Below, in pieces: positions 29,984 to 41,352 of a DNA stretch of 64,000 nt (its first letter is position 1; each line of letters starts with the position of its first letter). Both the position numbers and the translations under genes were made by a program. Below the pieces are notes generated by a model. That model was not told the DNA's origin. It saw only the letters and a list, made by a program, of their open reading frames with translations, and ran no database searches. The stretch is from Campylobacter sp. LR291e. GTDB lineage: Bacteria > Campylobacterota > Campylobacteria > Campylobacterales > Campylobacteraceae. The stretch lies in contig NZ_VJNV01000001.1 in assembly GCF_008633915.1 (NCBI RefSeq), positions 1-64,000 on the forward strand, written 5' to 3'.

Positions 29984-30629
29984 CTATAAAACATTATTCT
30001 TTAGTTCTACTTCTGTGTTTTTCAATAATTCTTTTCCATCTTTTCTTAGTTTTAAAATTTGTTCAAAAATATTTTGATATTTAGCTTGTAATTCTTGTTC
30101 AAAGTTTGGAATTAAAATCTTTTTTAATTCATTTTTATTTATCGCAGCAAGTATAGTTTCACTTGGAAATTTTTTTAGATATTCTTGAAAAAATTCATTT
30201 TAAATAAAATAAAAAGAGTTGCATTATTGATTCGATTTGAACGAATTATATAAAATCCAGCAGAAACTAAACAATCATTAAATTAATCAGTGATAATTGC
30301 ACATTTTGAAAGCGAACCTTCTATTGATGAAATAATTAAATCACCACTTTTTACAATTCTTCTAGCTCTGCTTGGTAAATCTTTACCCAAAGTCATTTTA
30401 GGTTCATCTATTTCACCATTTGACATAATATTTGCAAGTTCAATATATCTATAATATTCATCATTGTTTGGAGTAAAATTCGCATTAATTATTTCATTAT
30501 CTTGTAAAGTTATAAAACCATTCTTATAGTTTTTAATTATTTTCTAGGTTTGCATATTTTAAAGCTATCTTTAAAGTTTACAATTCTATAACTTGGCAAT
30601 TTGCTATTTAATAAATTTTCTAAAATCAT
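29984..30629 (-). pseudogene. Decayed restriction-modification specificity (HsdS-like) subunit
   Basis: Start MILENLLNSKLPSYRIVNFK after a weak ribosome site; fragments include an IDEPKMTLGKDLPSRARRIV-like piece, a GDLIISSIEGSLSKCAII-like piece and AAINKNELKKILIPNFEQEL at the end, in three frames with stops. The last segment is the typical TRD-to-helix end of HsdS/BcgIB (IPxPxLxEQxxI) with a trailing coiled coil. It determines DNA target in multi-subunit RM enzymes. It lies 9 bases downstream of the dead RM gene, same strand. Confidence 0.65.
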
Positions 30630-30637
30630 TTTTCACT

Positions 30638-33189
30638 TCAAAAACTCAAATTTTGTGCTTTTGCAAATTCTATAAAAGCTTTTGCTATACCATCTTTACT
30701 ATAAATGTTATTTGGATTTAGATTAATCATATTTGGGTCATGGTTAAATAAATCATGTTTTACAAAAATATGCCCAAGTGTATCTTTAATACGCTCGGTT
30801 ATTTCAGTAATTTCTTCAGCTATTAGATAATATTTTTGAGTTTCTTTATCTAGCATATTATATTTGTCTAGATCAATAGGTATTTTGGTATTTAAGCCAA
30901 TAATAGGAATTTCTTCATATTTAATTTTTCATCTTTATTAAGTTTCAAATATTCTTCAATACTGATTGTTTTATTATTTTGGTTATCTATTTTTTTAAAA
31001 TTACTATTTTTTAAAATCCATTTTTTGTGTAAATCTAGTTTTCTAAATTTAGTTATAAAATTATCTTTGATAATTAATTCTTTATTATTATCGGTTCTAT
31101 ATTTTATTGTTGTAATTGTTTTGATTTTTTGATTGTAACTTTTTTTATCTACTAAGTTATCATACTCTTTTTTTAATATTTGTCTTTTATCTTTCTTATT
31201 TGTATAAATATTTTTTGTTTCATAAGTATAGATAGTATTTCTAACGTAATTTTCACTACCATATATTTTGTCTCCTGAATTATTTTTACTAGGTTCTTGC
31301 ATGGTAGCAAAAAATATAGGATAATCATTATTAGATAATTTTGGGCAAATATTTGGAAAACCACACTTTTCATCAGTCCATTTTTGTATGAATAAAATAT
31401 TAGTTTTTGGTGCAGTATGTGGTTTAAAAGTATTTTCGTGCAATCCTATTACCGCAAGTATTCTACATTTATCAGCAATATAATTACGCAAATATTCATC
31501 ATTAGTATTATTAAATATGCCTTGTGGCAAAACAATTGCCATACGCCCACCTGGTTTTAAAAAATTTAAATTTCTTTCTATAAATAAAATATCTCTACCT
31601 ATTTTCTTTTTTAATTCTTCATTTGAATTGTAGCTTAAATCATAAATTTCAAGTTGTTCTTTATTGTTAATATCGCATGCAAAAGGTGGATTTGCCATCA
31701 AAATATCAAAATTAAATGATTTAAATTTTTCATTATCATTGTTTGCCATCGGATTTGCACTCATATTAGAAAGTTTGACAAAACCTTTATTATATCTTTC
31801 TCTCCATTTTTCATTTTGGTATGATTTTTTCCAATTAGTATAATCTAGTGTATTTAATTCAACTACATTTGTTTGTCCATCACCTGCGATGATATTTAAC
31901 ATTCTGCTTACTCTAACAGATTTTTCACTAAAATCAATACCGACTATTTTATTAATGGCATATTCAAGCTCATCAGCAGTCCTTGTTCTAGTTGTAAACA
32001 AATTATAAGTTTTAGGATTTAGCTGTTTCCAAACATAAAAGATAGTATGCATGGGAAAACCACAGCTACCACAAGCTGTATCTATCATTGTTTCAGTTGA
32101 TTTTGGATTTAACATTTTTACACATATCAATTACATATCTTGGAGTAAAATATTGCCCCATATCGCTTTTTTGATTTTTATTAACTAAATGTTCAAATGC
32201 TTCATCGACTATATCAAGGTTCGAATTAAAAAGTTTGACATTTTGCAATTCTTTTATGCAAGATTTTAATGTAGCATGTTGCATATCTATGATAGAATTT
32301 TTAGGAAATACACCTTGCCATTTATCATTTGCTTTTTTAAATAAATCACTAAATTTTCTATATATTTCATTTAGTGTGTCTTCATTCTAAATTCCATTAC
32401 TCTAAAATCAGTATCATTTATTTCTTCAAGCACCTTTCCATAGTCATTTATCCCAATTGCAATTCTATCAGCATCTGAACTCGATTGAATTTCATCGTAT
32501 AATTTGATAAAAATAAGTTTAAAAATTTCATCAAAGGCTTTTTCACTTGGTTCATTTGCACAAAATCTTTGTTCTACATTTAAAATAATATCTTTTAATA
32601 TTTCGTTTTTCAGTCTGTCATTGAATATAAGTTGTTTTAATGTAAATCTGTGATTTTACATCCATTCGTTTAAATCTTCACCATTTTTAGGAAATTTATC
32701 TATACCGAGTTCTTCATTAAAATAGGGAAATGCATAAAATTTAAGTAGATTATCGCCATTTGCAATTACACCTATTTTTGGATTTTGTTGACTGCAATAT
32801 GATTTCATTTGTTCATTAGGTCGTTTTACTTCTATGAGTAAATTTATTTTGTTTCTATCGTATTTATCTAATACAATAATATCTGTTCTTTTTTCTCTTA
32901 TCTTTGATTTTTCAGCAAAGAGAACTGGTGTTTTAAATATAATTTGTTCTTTTGTATAATTGTAAGTTTCTATCAGCATATGTGCATAATGTTGTCTAAC
33001 TATTTCTTCGGGTGTTAATTTAAAATAATCTCCATCATCATTTTGCCACGAATGATACATTCAATGCCTAACCTCTCCCCCTATACGCTCTTTAATACGA
33101 TTATTTAGCCATTTAATGTCTTTTTCATTTATTTGAGCTAAACTTTTTGTATCTTCTTTATCAAAAATTTCATATATTGTTTTTGCCAT
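30638..33189 (-). pseudogene. Decayed fused endonuclease-methyltransferase RM gene (BcgI-like/type I-like)
   Basis: Start MAKTIYEIFDKEDTKSLAQI. An in-frame TGA follows at 33061-33063, then an HsdR_N-type nuclease segment (KRTDIIVLDKYDRNKINLLI, EVKRPNEQMKSY). After a frameshift near 32650 comes a helical region (KLIFIKLYDEIQSSSDADRI), then near 32110 a break between SDMGQYFTPRYVIDMC and NPKSTETMIDTACGSCGF. The N6-adenine methylase core continues with FDILMANPPFACD (NPPF motif) for about 410 codons; a frameshift near 30900 leads into the last 72-codon piece. SAM motif I reads ACGSCGF where ACGSGGF is expected. One nuclease-methylase chain plus a separate S subunit is the BcgI arrangement. Four or more lesions make it dead. 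Confidence 0.8.
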
Positions 33190-33239
33190 TTTGTTCCCTT
33201 TATTTTTTATATGTTTTATGTTGTTATAAATTAAAATAA

Positions 33240-33315
33240 TGGTGGCTCCGATTGGACTTGAACCAACGACTTCCACCATGTCAAGGTGGTGCTCTACCAG
33301 CTGAGCTACGGAACC
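33240..33315 (-). tRNA. tRNA-Val (anticodon GAC)
   Basis: On the - strand the acceptor GGTTCCG pairs with CGGAGCC (one G-T), the D arm has GTAGCTCAGCTGGTAGAGC, the anticodon stem CCACC/GGTGG closes the loop TTGACAT with anticodon GAC, and the T arm contains GGTTCAAGTCC. The discriminator A and an encoded CCA end at 33240. It reads the valine GUC/GUU codons. The dead RM operon begins 51 bases downstream on the same strand. Confidence 0.95.
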
Positions 33316-33437
33316 AAAGGAGATATTATTGCAAAATTTTGCTAAAAAGCTTTTTAAAATTTTTAAATTTACAAGGGGCTAAATTATGTGATAAATTTAA
33401 ATATAAAAATGAGAGAGAATAAAAGAAGTAAGAATAA

Positions 33438-33470
33438 GCTAAAGCAAGGTATAAAATTTCTTGCTTTAGC
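33438..33470 (-). terminator. Hairpin terminator after nifU
   Basis: GCTAAAGCAAG (33438-33448) pairs perfectly with CTTGCTTTAGC (33460-33470) around an 11-base loop, 7 bases past the nifU stop. The following - strand sequence TTATTCTTAC is only moderately U-rich. Confidence 0.7.
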
Positions 33471-33476
33471 AAAAAT

Positions 33477-34448
33477 TTACACAGGCATTACCCTAATATT
33501 TGGGCTTAATTCTTCTTGTAAGATAGTCTCAATGGCATACAAGGTAGCACCACTTCCACTTGAACACCCACTACAAGCTCCAAGGTAGCGAATATAAACG
33601 TCAATTGTCTTATCGGTTGCCTTTTGTATGTCAATTACTTCCATATCACCTCCATCATTTTGCAACATAGGGCGAACTTCGGTATCTAGGATATTTTCAA
33701 CGGCCTTTAATTGTCCAACAAGGGTCATATCATCAAAGATGGTATCTGAATTTATAGCTTTTTCAACCCTTTCTTTATCCATTTCAGCCCTAGTTTGAGC
33801 TAGTATATCTACTAGATAATAATCCCTTTTTTCATGCCCTCCAGGTCTTACACAGGACTTACAAAACGCCCCTGCCTTTGTGTATTGAGTGATTTCTTCA
33901 ACGCTTTTTAAATCATTTAATTTAATTACCTCTTTAATAGTCCCTAAACTTACCCTAGCACACTCACAAACTATAATCTGGTCTTCAAAATCCTCGGGAG
34001 AAATTCCCTTATAATGTGCTGCTGCTTGTTTTATAACATCATAAGCCATAACAGAACAATGCATTTTTTGAGGTGGCACAGCAGGGGTGTTTGGGTCATC
34101 TCTCATTGCAAATTCCACGTCTAAATTTGTTATCTTAACGGCTTCATCAACCGTTTTTCCTATACATAAATCAACCATAGTATCGCTACTTGCAATAGCA
34201 GTACCACAACCAAAGCTTTTAAATTTCGCATCTATTATAGTATCTGTTTTTTCATCTACTAGCCAAAAAAGTCTCACTGCATCCCCACAGCTTTCAGCCC
34301 CAAAATCAGCCACAATAAGCTTAGCATTAGCCTTTTTAGCATCCTCTTCATTAAATTCACCCATGTGTAAGGGATTATTCATTCTGTTTTGTACCTTTTG
34401 AGAATATTCATCCCAGATAGAACCACCTATTAAGTTATTTTTAGCCAT
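33477..34448 (-). CDS. nifU: Fe-S cluster scaffold protein NifU
   Basis: 323 residues, full three-domain NifU: an IscU-like scaffold with cysteines in GAESCGDAVR, KSFGCGTAIASSD and KMHCSVMAYD; a central Bfd-like [2Fe-2S] domain (IIVCECARVSLG ... FCKSCVRPGGHEKRDY); and a C-terminal Nfu domain with LGACSGCSSGSGAT (CxxC). Assembles clusters from sulfur supplied by NifS. Campylobacterota use this Nif-type pair in place of Isc as their general Fe-S system. Three bases downstream of nifS. Confidence 0.96.
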   Translation of the reverse strand: MAKNNLIGGSIWDEYSQKVQNRMNNPLHMGEFNEEDAKKANAKLIVADFGAESCGDAVRLFWLVDEKTDTIIDAKFKSFGCGTAIASSDTMVDLCIGKTVDEAVKITNLDVEFAMRDDPNTPAVPPQKMHCSVMAYDVIKQAAAHYKGISPEDFEDQIIVCECARVSLGTIKEVIKLNDLKSVEEITQYTKAGAFCKSCVRPGGHEKRDYYLVDILAQTRAEMDKERVEKAINSDTIFDDMTLVGQLKAVENILDTEVRPMLQNDGGDMEVIDIQKATDKTIDVYIRYLGACSGCSSGSGATLYAIETILQEELSPNIRVMPV

Positions 34449-34451
34449 AAT

Positions 34452-35830
<1,379 letters not shown>

Positions 35831-35854
35831 AATAAGACCTTAAAAGGTCTTATT
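35831..35854. terminator. Hairpin terminator after the DUF4156-type gene
   Basis: AATAAGACCTT pairs perfectly with AAGGTCTTATT around two bases; on the - strand it is followed by TTCTTTAAAA. It lies 34 bases past the stop of the 129-residue envelope protein gene and separates it from nifS. Confidence 0.75.
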
Positions 35855-35887
35855 TAGTGCCACAATCAAAAACAGTGGCCTCTATTT

Positions 35888-36277
35888 TTAAGAATAAGCT
35901 TTAGTTGAATTTGGGACACAAGCAATGGATTCAGGTGAACAAAATGTTTGCTCGCTAGTGATTGAAAGTACTATTCTTTTATTACTAGCATTTTTACCTA
36001 TAACATCTAAAGCATTATTTTTTAAATCATTTATGGCTCCAGCTCTTAATTCACTGGTCCTACCTCTTTCAAAATACTGACTAGCCCCACCACTTAATGT
36101 TATAGTATCATTTCCTTCGATATTTCCTAGCGCCTTACAATCATAAGGGGCAGTTTCACTAGTAGCTATGCTTTTTGCTACTGCTTTTAAGGCAACTGGT
36201 TCATGGTCTACAATCATAGCAAAACCACAAGCACAAAAGCTGCAAGCTATAGCATAAGTAAGAATTTTTTTATACAT
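35888..36277 (-). CDS. DUF4156-type envelope (possible lipo)protein
   Basis: 129 residues. An N-terminal signal (KKILTYAIACSFCACGFAM) contains cysteines at about 12, 15 and 17; none gives a textbook lipobox, so lipoprotein status is uncertain. The mature part DCKALGNIEGNDTITL, then ELRAGAINDLKNNALDVIG and later FCSPESIACV match the pattern of DUF4156 proteins (CxxLGxVxG ... ARNDLKNKAAxLGGN). Function unknown. AAGGAG precedes the ATG. It is divergent from the TonB receptor gene, sharing a 343-base upstream region. Confidence 0.65.
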   Translation of the reverse strand: MYKKILTYAIACSFCACGFAMIVDHEPVALKAVAKSIATSETAPYDCKALGNIEGNDTITLSGGASQYFERGRTSELRAGAINDLKNNALDVIGKNASNKRIVLSITSEQTFCSPESIACVPNSTKAYS

Positions 36278-36620
36278 TTTTTCTCCTTAGATATAATTTT
36301 TAGCGTGATTACACGTTTTTTTTAAATTTTTCTTAAAATAGGCATAAGAAATTTATATTTTTAAAAATAGATTAGAAAAAGGGGTGCAAATTTTAGAAAA
36401 ATGATTTTAAAAATTTTGATAATATAAATTAAAATTTTAAAGCTATTTTTTAAAATAAATGATAATATATTTTAAATTTTTTTATATAAATAGGGCTTTT
36501 AAAGTCATTATTGTTACAAAATAAATTTATTAATAATTATTATTAAAAATTTATTTTTTTATAAGCATTATTATTTTAAACTCGATTTTTTTAAAATTAA
36601 TTATCAAAAAGGAGAATATA
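36278..36620. promoter_or_regulatory. Divergent regulatory region with Fur-box-like palindrome
   Basis: No gene seen. It contains a palindromic AT stretch at 36526-36550 centred on AATAATTATTATT, and two GATAAT-like elements (near 36416 and 36460). C. jejuni Fur sites are AT-rich inverted repeats built on GATAAT, and iron-repressed receptors are classical Fur targets. Chance palindromes are likely at this base composition, so this remains a proposal. Confidence 0.4.
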
Positions 36621-36649
36621 GTGAGTAAATTCACAAATGGGGGGGGGGT
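36621..36649 (+). promoter_or_regulatory. Alternative GTG start and leader of the TonB receptor, containing the G10 tract
   Basis: AAAAAGGAGAATATA is a strong ribosome-binding site placed correctly for the GTG at 36621, not for the ATG at 36650. From the GTG the text runs VSKFTN then glycines from the G run. With ten Gs this frame is out of register with the receptor and stops about 28 codons on; with eight or eleven Gs it enters the receptor at MRKLSF. Confidence 0.75.
36639..36648 (+). repeat. Poly-G (G10) phase-variation tract at the TonB receptor start
   Basis: Ten consecutive Gs immediately before the TATG of the annotated start. Its length sets whether the well-placed GTG start is in frame with the receptor. 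Long G runs are hypermutable in Campylobacter. Confidence 0.85.
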
Positions 36650-38761
36650 ATGCGTAAGCTTAGTTTTTGTGCTATTTGTGCTCTATTTTTTGCAAATGAG
36701 GTATTAGCTAATGAAAATTTATCTAGCGAGGGTAATTTTACACTTAAAGAAGTTGTAGTTAGTGCAACAGGTTATGAACAAGATATAAAAGACGCCCCTG
36801 CTAGTATAAGCATTATACCTAAGGAAGATTTTTTAAATAGACCTATTAGGGACTTAGGTGATATAGTAAATGAGGTGCCAGGCGTAGCTACCACGGTTAC
36901 TAAAACGGGGGCTACTACTATACAAATGCGAGGTATGAGTAGTGATTATACCTTGGTGCTAGTAGATGGAAAAAGAATGAATATGTCTACTGGCTTTGAT
37001 GGTAATGGCTTTGATGCGACAAGTGGTTTTATACCTCCTGCTAGTATGATAGAAAGGGTTGAAGTTATAAGAGGTCCTGCTTCTATCATTTATGGAAGTG
37101 ATGCTATGGGTGGGGTTATAAACATTATCACTAAAAAGAATGTAGATAAGGTAAGTGCTAGTATAAGTGCTGAAACAAGACTTCAAGAACACCACGGGCG
37201 TTGGGGTAATGTTTATGGCTTAAATGGAAATATTTTTGTACCCTTTAGTGAAAGCTTTTTACTCAATTTAAGGGCTAAGTACTTTGAAGGAGAAAAAAAT
37301 AGATTTTATATTAGTGAAATTCCAAATTATACTACAACAAGTACAAATCCTTACACAAGCCATTCTCCAACAGGTTATACAAATTATTCATTAGGTACTA
37401 GGCTTTCTTATTTTTTGGATCCTTATAATAGCTTTTATATAGACTTTGATTATGGCTTTCAAAGATTGGGTTCACTTAATACTTCTTCTTCTCAAGTTAC
37501 AGCAGTAAGAGAATATCATAAGTATAATCTTGTTTTAAATCACGATGGTGAGTATGATTTTGGTAAATTTAACAATTATATTCAGTTCTCAGATACCATT
37601 AAAATGCCAGAAATAGTTGGAATAGGCGATGATTCAGGTCCAGCAAATCACGCATCTTTAGTTTATAATCAAGCAATAGCTTATGGTACTACCTTTACTA
37701 CGGATTTGGATTTTGAAAATTATGGGGCTTTAATCTTAAATATGGGTCCTTATTTTTTCTATGAAAAGCTTGTAACTAGGTCAAATAGTTTTAGAAAGGA
37801 TGCTTGGCAAGGGGCTATTTTTGGTGAGGGTGAGTATTTGATTAATGATTATGTCTCAACTACGGCTGGAATTAGAGTAAATGAGTTGCAAACCTATGGT
37901 ACTCATGTAAATCCTAGATTTTATGTAAATTTTTATCCAAGTTCTTGGCTTACCTTTAAGGCAGGAATTGCTAGTGGCTTAAAATCTCCTGCCCTTGAAA
38001 CTAGATATGATGGGATATATGATACTGCTACTAGTAGTACAGGCTATGATTATTATGGTAATACAGAACTTGACCCTGAACAAACTTTAAGCTATGAGTT
38101 AAGCTCTATTATAGAAAGTTCCTTTGCAAATTTCACTATAACAGGCTTTTATACTACCTTTAAGGATGCTATAAATAGTAAAATTTATCAAAATGGAGAA
38201 GAATTACCTTTTGGATATGGAACTTGTAATAGTAGTGTAGGTACAGGTTGTTCTTTGTATGAAAATGTGGACGAGGCAGTGTCAAGAGGTATAGAAATAG
38301 CTATGAATTCTAAGGCACTTTTTTCAAATATAATCCCAAGGGGAATTTGGCTTGATTTTAGCTACGCTTATACTGAAACAGAACAAAGAACAGGGGATAA
38401 TAAGGGCTTAGCCTTAAATGATATCCCAAAATATAGTCTTTTTTCAAAGCTAACCTATAAAGGCACTAATTGGGATCTTTTTGCAAGATATTCAGGTAAA
38501 TTAAAAACTCCTACTGATAATTCTCATACTGCAAATGTGGGACCTGGTGCTTATTTTAAAAATATGCATGTTGTGGATTTGGGAGCTGATTATCGCTTTA
38601 AAAATGGTATTACTATAAGTGGGGTTATAAATAACTTGTTTGATAAAGACTTTGTGGATTATTTTACCTATCAAGGTACTCGTGGTACAAGTTACTCAAA
38701 TAACTATCAAAGAATGATACCGGGTAGAAATTTCTGGTTAAATGTTAGGGCTGATTTTTAA
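36650..38761 (+). CDS. TonB-dependent outer membrane receptor (CfrA/ferric-siderophore-like)
   Basis: 703 residues from the ATG at 36650. Signal peptide (about 1-20, [17 protein letters not shown]), a TonB-box-like stretch then [20 protein letters not shown], a plug domain (about 35-165: [40 protein letters not shown]) and a 22-strand barrel ending in the conserved aromatic residue ([10 protein letters not shown]). Similar in size and plug text to C. jejuni CfrA, the ferric-enterobactin receptor, but the ligand cannot be fixed from sequence. Expression probably depends on the upstream G10 tract and GTG start; read literally, this is an OFF state. Overlaps the recR 3' end by four bases. Confidence 0.9.
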   Translation: MRKLSFCAICALFFANEVLANENLSSEGNFTLKEVVVSATGYEQDIKDAPASISIIPKEDFLNRPIRDLGDIVNEVPGVATTVTKTGATTIQMRGMSSDYTLVLVDGKRMNMSTGFDGNGFDATSGFIPPASMIERVEVIRGPASIIYGSDAMGGVINIITKKNVDKVSASISAETRLQEHHGRWGNVYGLNGNIFVPFSESFLLNLRAKYFEGEKNRFYISEIPNYTTTSTNPYTSHSPTGYTNYSLGTRLSYFLDPYNSFYIDFDYGFQRLGSLNTSSSQVTAVREYHKYNLVLNHDGEYDFGKFNNYIQFSDTIKMPEIVGIGDDSGPANHASLVYNQAIAYGTTFTTDLDFENYGALILNMGPYFFYEKLVTRSNSFRKDAWQGAIFGEGEYLINDYVSTTAGIRVNELQTYGTHVNPRFYVNFYPSSWLTFKAGIASGLKSPALETRYDGIYDTATSSTGYDYYGNTELDPEQTLSYELSSIIESSFANFTITGFYTTFKDAINSKIYQNGEELPFGYGTCNSSVGTGCSLYENVDEAVSRGIEIAMNSKALFSNIIPRGIWLDFSYAYTETEQRTGDNKGLALNDIPKYSLFSKLTYKGTNWDLFARYSGKLKTPTDNSHTANVGPGAYFKNMHVVDLGADYRFKNGITISGVINNLFDKDFVDYFTYQGTRGTSYSNNYQRMIPGRNFWLNVRADF

Positions 38762-39336
38762 TCTTCAATCTTAACGCGATTAGTTATAGCCTTGCTAAGT
38801 GAGATAAAATCTACATTTTCAAGGCTAACCCCACTTTGAATTCCTTGTGCTATTTGACTAAATTTTAAATTTAAAAATTTTAATTTATCTTCTACATAAA
38901 AAATAATCGCATCGCTGTTAATACTTGCAGTTATAGCAAAAAATAACTCATTTGCCTTTGTATTTTGTATCATTGAGATTAATTTTTCAATGTTTTCATT
39001 GCCTAAATCATTTAGCACAAAATAAAGCCCGTTATAACTTTTGCTTTCTTCAAGTATTAAGATATCCTTTGGGTTTTGTACTATGCAAATGATATTGTTA
39101 TCTCTGTTTTCATCGCTACAAAACTCGCAAAGTTCGTTTTCACTAAGACCTCCGCATTGTTCGCAAAATCTTATAAATTGCAAGCCATTTTCTATATTAT
39201 TTGCTAGTTTTAAGCCTTGAAATTTGTTTTCAATACATACAAAATAAGCAAGTTTTACTGCTGTTTTTTTACCAATGCTAGGTAAGCCCTCAAAGCTTTT
39301 AATTACTTCGTTAAATTTTTCTAAACCATTTTTCAT
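38758..39336 (-). CDS. recR: Recombination protein RecR
   Basis: 192 residues. Helix-hairpin-helix [16 protein letters not shown], four-Cys zinc finger [16 protein letters not shown] (about 57-72), and a Toprim domain ([20 protein letters not shown]). RecR works with RecO (and RecF where present) to load RecA at gaps. The Toprim acidic motif is normally VxVVExxxD; here [13 protein letters not shown] keeps the ILxLEES pattern. Two bases downstream of racS, same strand, as in C. jejuni. Confidence 0.94.
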   Translation of the reverse strand: MKNGLEKFNEVIKSFEGLPSIGKKTAVKLAYFVCIENKFQGLKLANNIENGLQFIRFCEQCGGLSENELCEFCSDENRDNNIICIVQNPKDILILEESKSYNGLYFVLNDLGNENIEKLISMIQNTKANELFFAITASINSDAIIFYVEDKLKFLNLKFSQIAQGIQSGVSLENVDFISLSKAITNRVKIED

Positions 39337-39338
39337 TA

Positions 39339-40565
39339 TTAAATTTTATCAAATATCACCTTAAAGCAGTGTTTTTTGTTTTCATAGGCATATAATAAAT
39401 CAAAATTATGCATTTTACAAATTTCATTTATTATATAAAGTCCAAGGCCGGTCCCCTTTACCTTTGAATTTTTATCTCTTGCAAATGCCCCTAAATAATA
39501 AGAAAAATCTTCTTTTAAGGGCTCACCCTTATTTTTAATCAAAAAATACTTTCCATAGCACTCAAGTTCGCAACTATTATCGCTTGCATATTTTAAGGCA
39601 TTATCAATTAAATTTTTTAAACACAAAGAAAACATTTCCATATCTACATTTAATAAAGCATCTTTCATTATCTTAACGCTTACTATCTTTTCAAAATTAT
39701 CTTGCATTAAAAAGGTTTTGGCTTCTTTTAATATAGAAGTAAAGCTATGTTTTTTAAAATCTAAATTATAATTTTTAGAGAATAAATACTCAATCTTAGC
39801 AAATTCATTTATCAAAGAATCAAGCCTTTTAAAAATTTTAACGAGTCTGTTTTTTTGCCTGTTTTCAGTTATTAACTCAGTTACTATTCTACCTTTTCCA
39901 ATGGGCGTTTTAAGTTCATGCATTATCATTCTTAAAAAAAGTTGACGAGAATGTATTAATTCTTGATTTTTATTAAAACTTTTTTTAAATTCATTTGCTA
40001 TTTTTCCTATCTCATCATTTTTATAATGGCTAAAATCAACGCTTTTTCCATTATAGGTTGCACTAATTTGAAATTTTAAAGTATTTAGTGGCTTTAAGGA
40101 TTTTAATATAGAAAAATACATAAACACAAGAAAAGAGCTAAAAACAATAAAGCTAGTTAACAAAAGCTTGTTAAAACCATAATCTAAATCGTGTTTGAAA
40201 GTTCCATTAAGGTCTTCGCAACTTACGTCAAAATATAGATTTTTTTGAAAGCTTACAGATGAGAGTATACAATTTGCATTGTTAGCCATAAATATAACCT
40301 GACCCTTACTTCTAATATCTTGTATAAGTCTAGCATTATTTATAGTTATAAAGCCACTAGTATTTAACTGCGTTTTGATATTGTTTTCAAGCTCACTTGT
40401 GTAATTATTTAGCAAATTTTTAATTAAATTTTCTTGCCTAAATCTTTCTTCGCTATCTTTAGTATTTATTTCAATGTATAGTAAAAGTACAAAGAAAGCA
40501 CACATTAAAACAAAAATACTAACAAACAAAATATTTAATTTTGAATGTATAGAATAATTTTTCAT
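39339..40565 (-). CDS. racS: Sensor histidine kinase RacS
   Basis: 408 residues. Two membrane helices (about 10-30 and 132-155) flank a periplasmic sensor of about 100 residues; then HAMP-like linker, DHp with phosphoacceptor His in [16 protein letters not shown] box [10 protein letters not shown], and G box [15 protein letters not shown]. RacRS of C. jejuni responds to temperature and oxygen/alternative electron acceptor limitation and aids gut colonisation. Assignment rests on position (recR-racS-racR opposite dnaJ) and length. Overlaps racR by 4 bases. Confidence 0.9.
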   Translation of the reverse strand: MKNYSIHSKLNILFVSIFVLMCAFFVLLLYIEINTKDSEERFRQENLIKNLLNNYTSELENNIKTQLNTSGFITINNARLIQDIRSKGQVIFMANNANCILSSVSFQKNLYFDVSCEDLNGTFKHDLDYGFNKLLLTSFIVFSSFLVFMYFSILKSLKPLNTLKFQISATYNGKSVDFSHYKNDEIGKIANEFKKSFNKNQELIHSRQLFLRMIMHELKTPIGKGRIVTELITENRQKNRLVKIFKRLDSLINEFAKIEYLFSKNYNLDFKKHSFTSILKEAKTFLMQDNFEKIVSVKIMKDALLNVDMEMFSLCLKNLIDNALKYASDNSCELECYGKYFLIKNKGEPLKEDFSYYLGAFARDKNSKVKGTGLGLYIINEICKMHNFDLLYAYENKKHCFKVIFDKI

Positions 40566-41233
40566 CCTATAAGCTTATACCCTATGCCCCTTACTGAAAA
40601 AATATGAGTAGGATTTTTAGAACTATCACCTATCTTTGTCCTAAGTCTTCCTATGATAACATCTAGGCTTTTTGAATCCTTATCTTTTAAATTCTTACAC
40701 CTGCTAACTAGTTGTCTGCGAGAGATTGAATATCCGTGCTGAGAGATTAGGTATTCTAAAATTTCATATTCTGCTGGAGTTAGGGTTAAGATCTTGCCCT
40801 TATATGAAATCTCATGTTTTTTATCATCTATGCTAAAGGCTGAATTTATAGCTTTATAAGAGGTGCTTTCTACCCTTTTTGCCCTTCTTATTAGGCTAAT
40901 AATCCTTGCGTACATTTCTTTTGGGTCGTATGGCTTTGGTAGATAATCATCAGCCCCAATTTGTAGACCCACAACCTTATCGCTTAAATCACCTCTAGCT
41001 GATGAAATGATTATAGGAATATTACTTCTTTGGCGAAGTTCTTTACAAATTTCAAGCCCGTCAATTCCTGGCAAGGTTAAATCAAGTATCAAACAATCAT
41101 AATTTGAGATATTATTTTGCAAGGCTATCTTTGGGTCTTCGTAATTTGTAATTTTTATATTAAATTGTTCCAAATATTCAGAAAGTAATTGAGCAAAATC
41201 GGGGTCATCTTCTATCATTAGCACATTAATCAT
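40562..41233 (-). CDS. racR: Response regulator RacR
   Basis: 223 residues, OmpR/PhoB type. Receiver with acidic pair MIEDD (9-10), phosphoacceptor Asp about 51 (LILDLTLPGIDG), and the K of LPKPYDPKE. C-terminal winged helix with RRQLVSRC and VIIGRLRTKIGD. Pairs with RacS. Divergent from dnaJ across a 119-base gap, as in C. jejuni, where RacR influences dnaJ. Confidence 0.92.
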   Translation of the reverse strand: MINVLMIEDDPDFAQLLSEYLEQFNIKITNYEDPKIALQNNISNYDCLILDLTLPGIDGLEICKELRQRSNIPIIISSARGDLSDKVVGLQIGADDYLPKPYDPKEMYARIISLIRRAKRVESTSYKAINSAFSIDDKKHEISYKGKILTLTPAEYEILEYLISQHGYSISRRQLVSRCKNLKDKDSKSLDVIIGRLRTKIGDSSKNPTHIFSVRGIGYKLIG

Positions 41234-41352
41234 TTTCTCTCCTTAGAATTACTACAGAAATTTAAAAAAATCAAATTTCTTTTGCGATTTTATCTAAATT
41301 ATATTGTAAATTTGCTAAATTACATTTTTTATTTTTTTAAAAGGGTAAAAAA

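Noticed and set aside
28800-33200. Prophage or transposon origin for the accessory block after groEL
   Set aside because: No integrase, transposase, phage structural gene or terminal repeats were seen; only a tRNA neighbour hints at integration.
33388-33588. 66-codon + strand frame near nifU
   Set aside because: Covers the nifU terminator and the antisense of the Nfu domain; no support.
36637-36660. ATG at 36637 as start of the TonB receptor
   Set aside because: With ten Gs it reads into a stop (GCG TAA) within six codons, and its spacing from the ribosome-binding site is too long.
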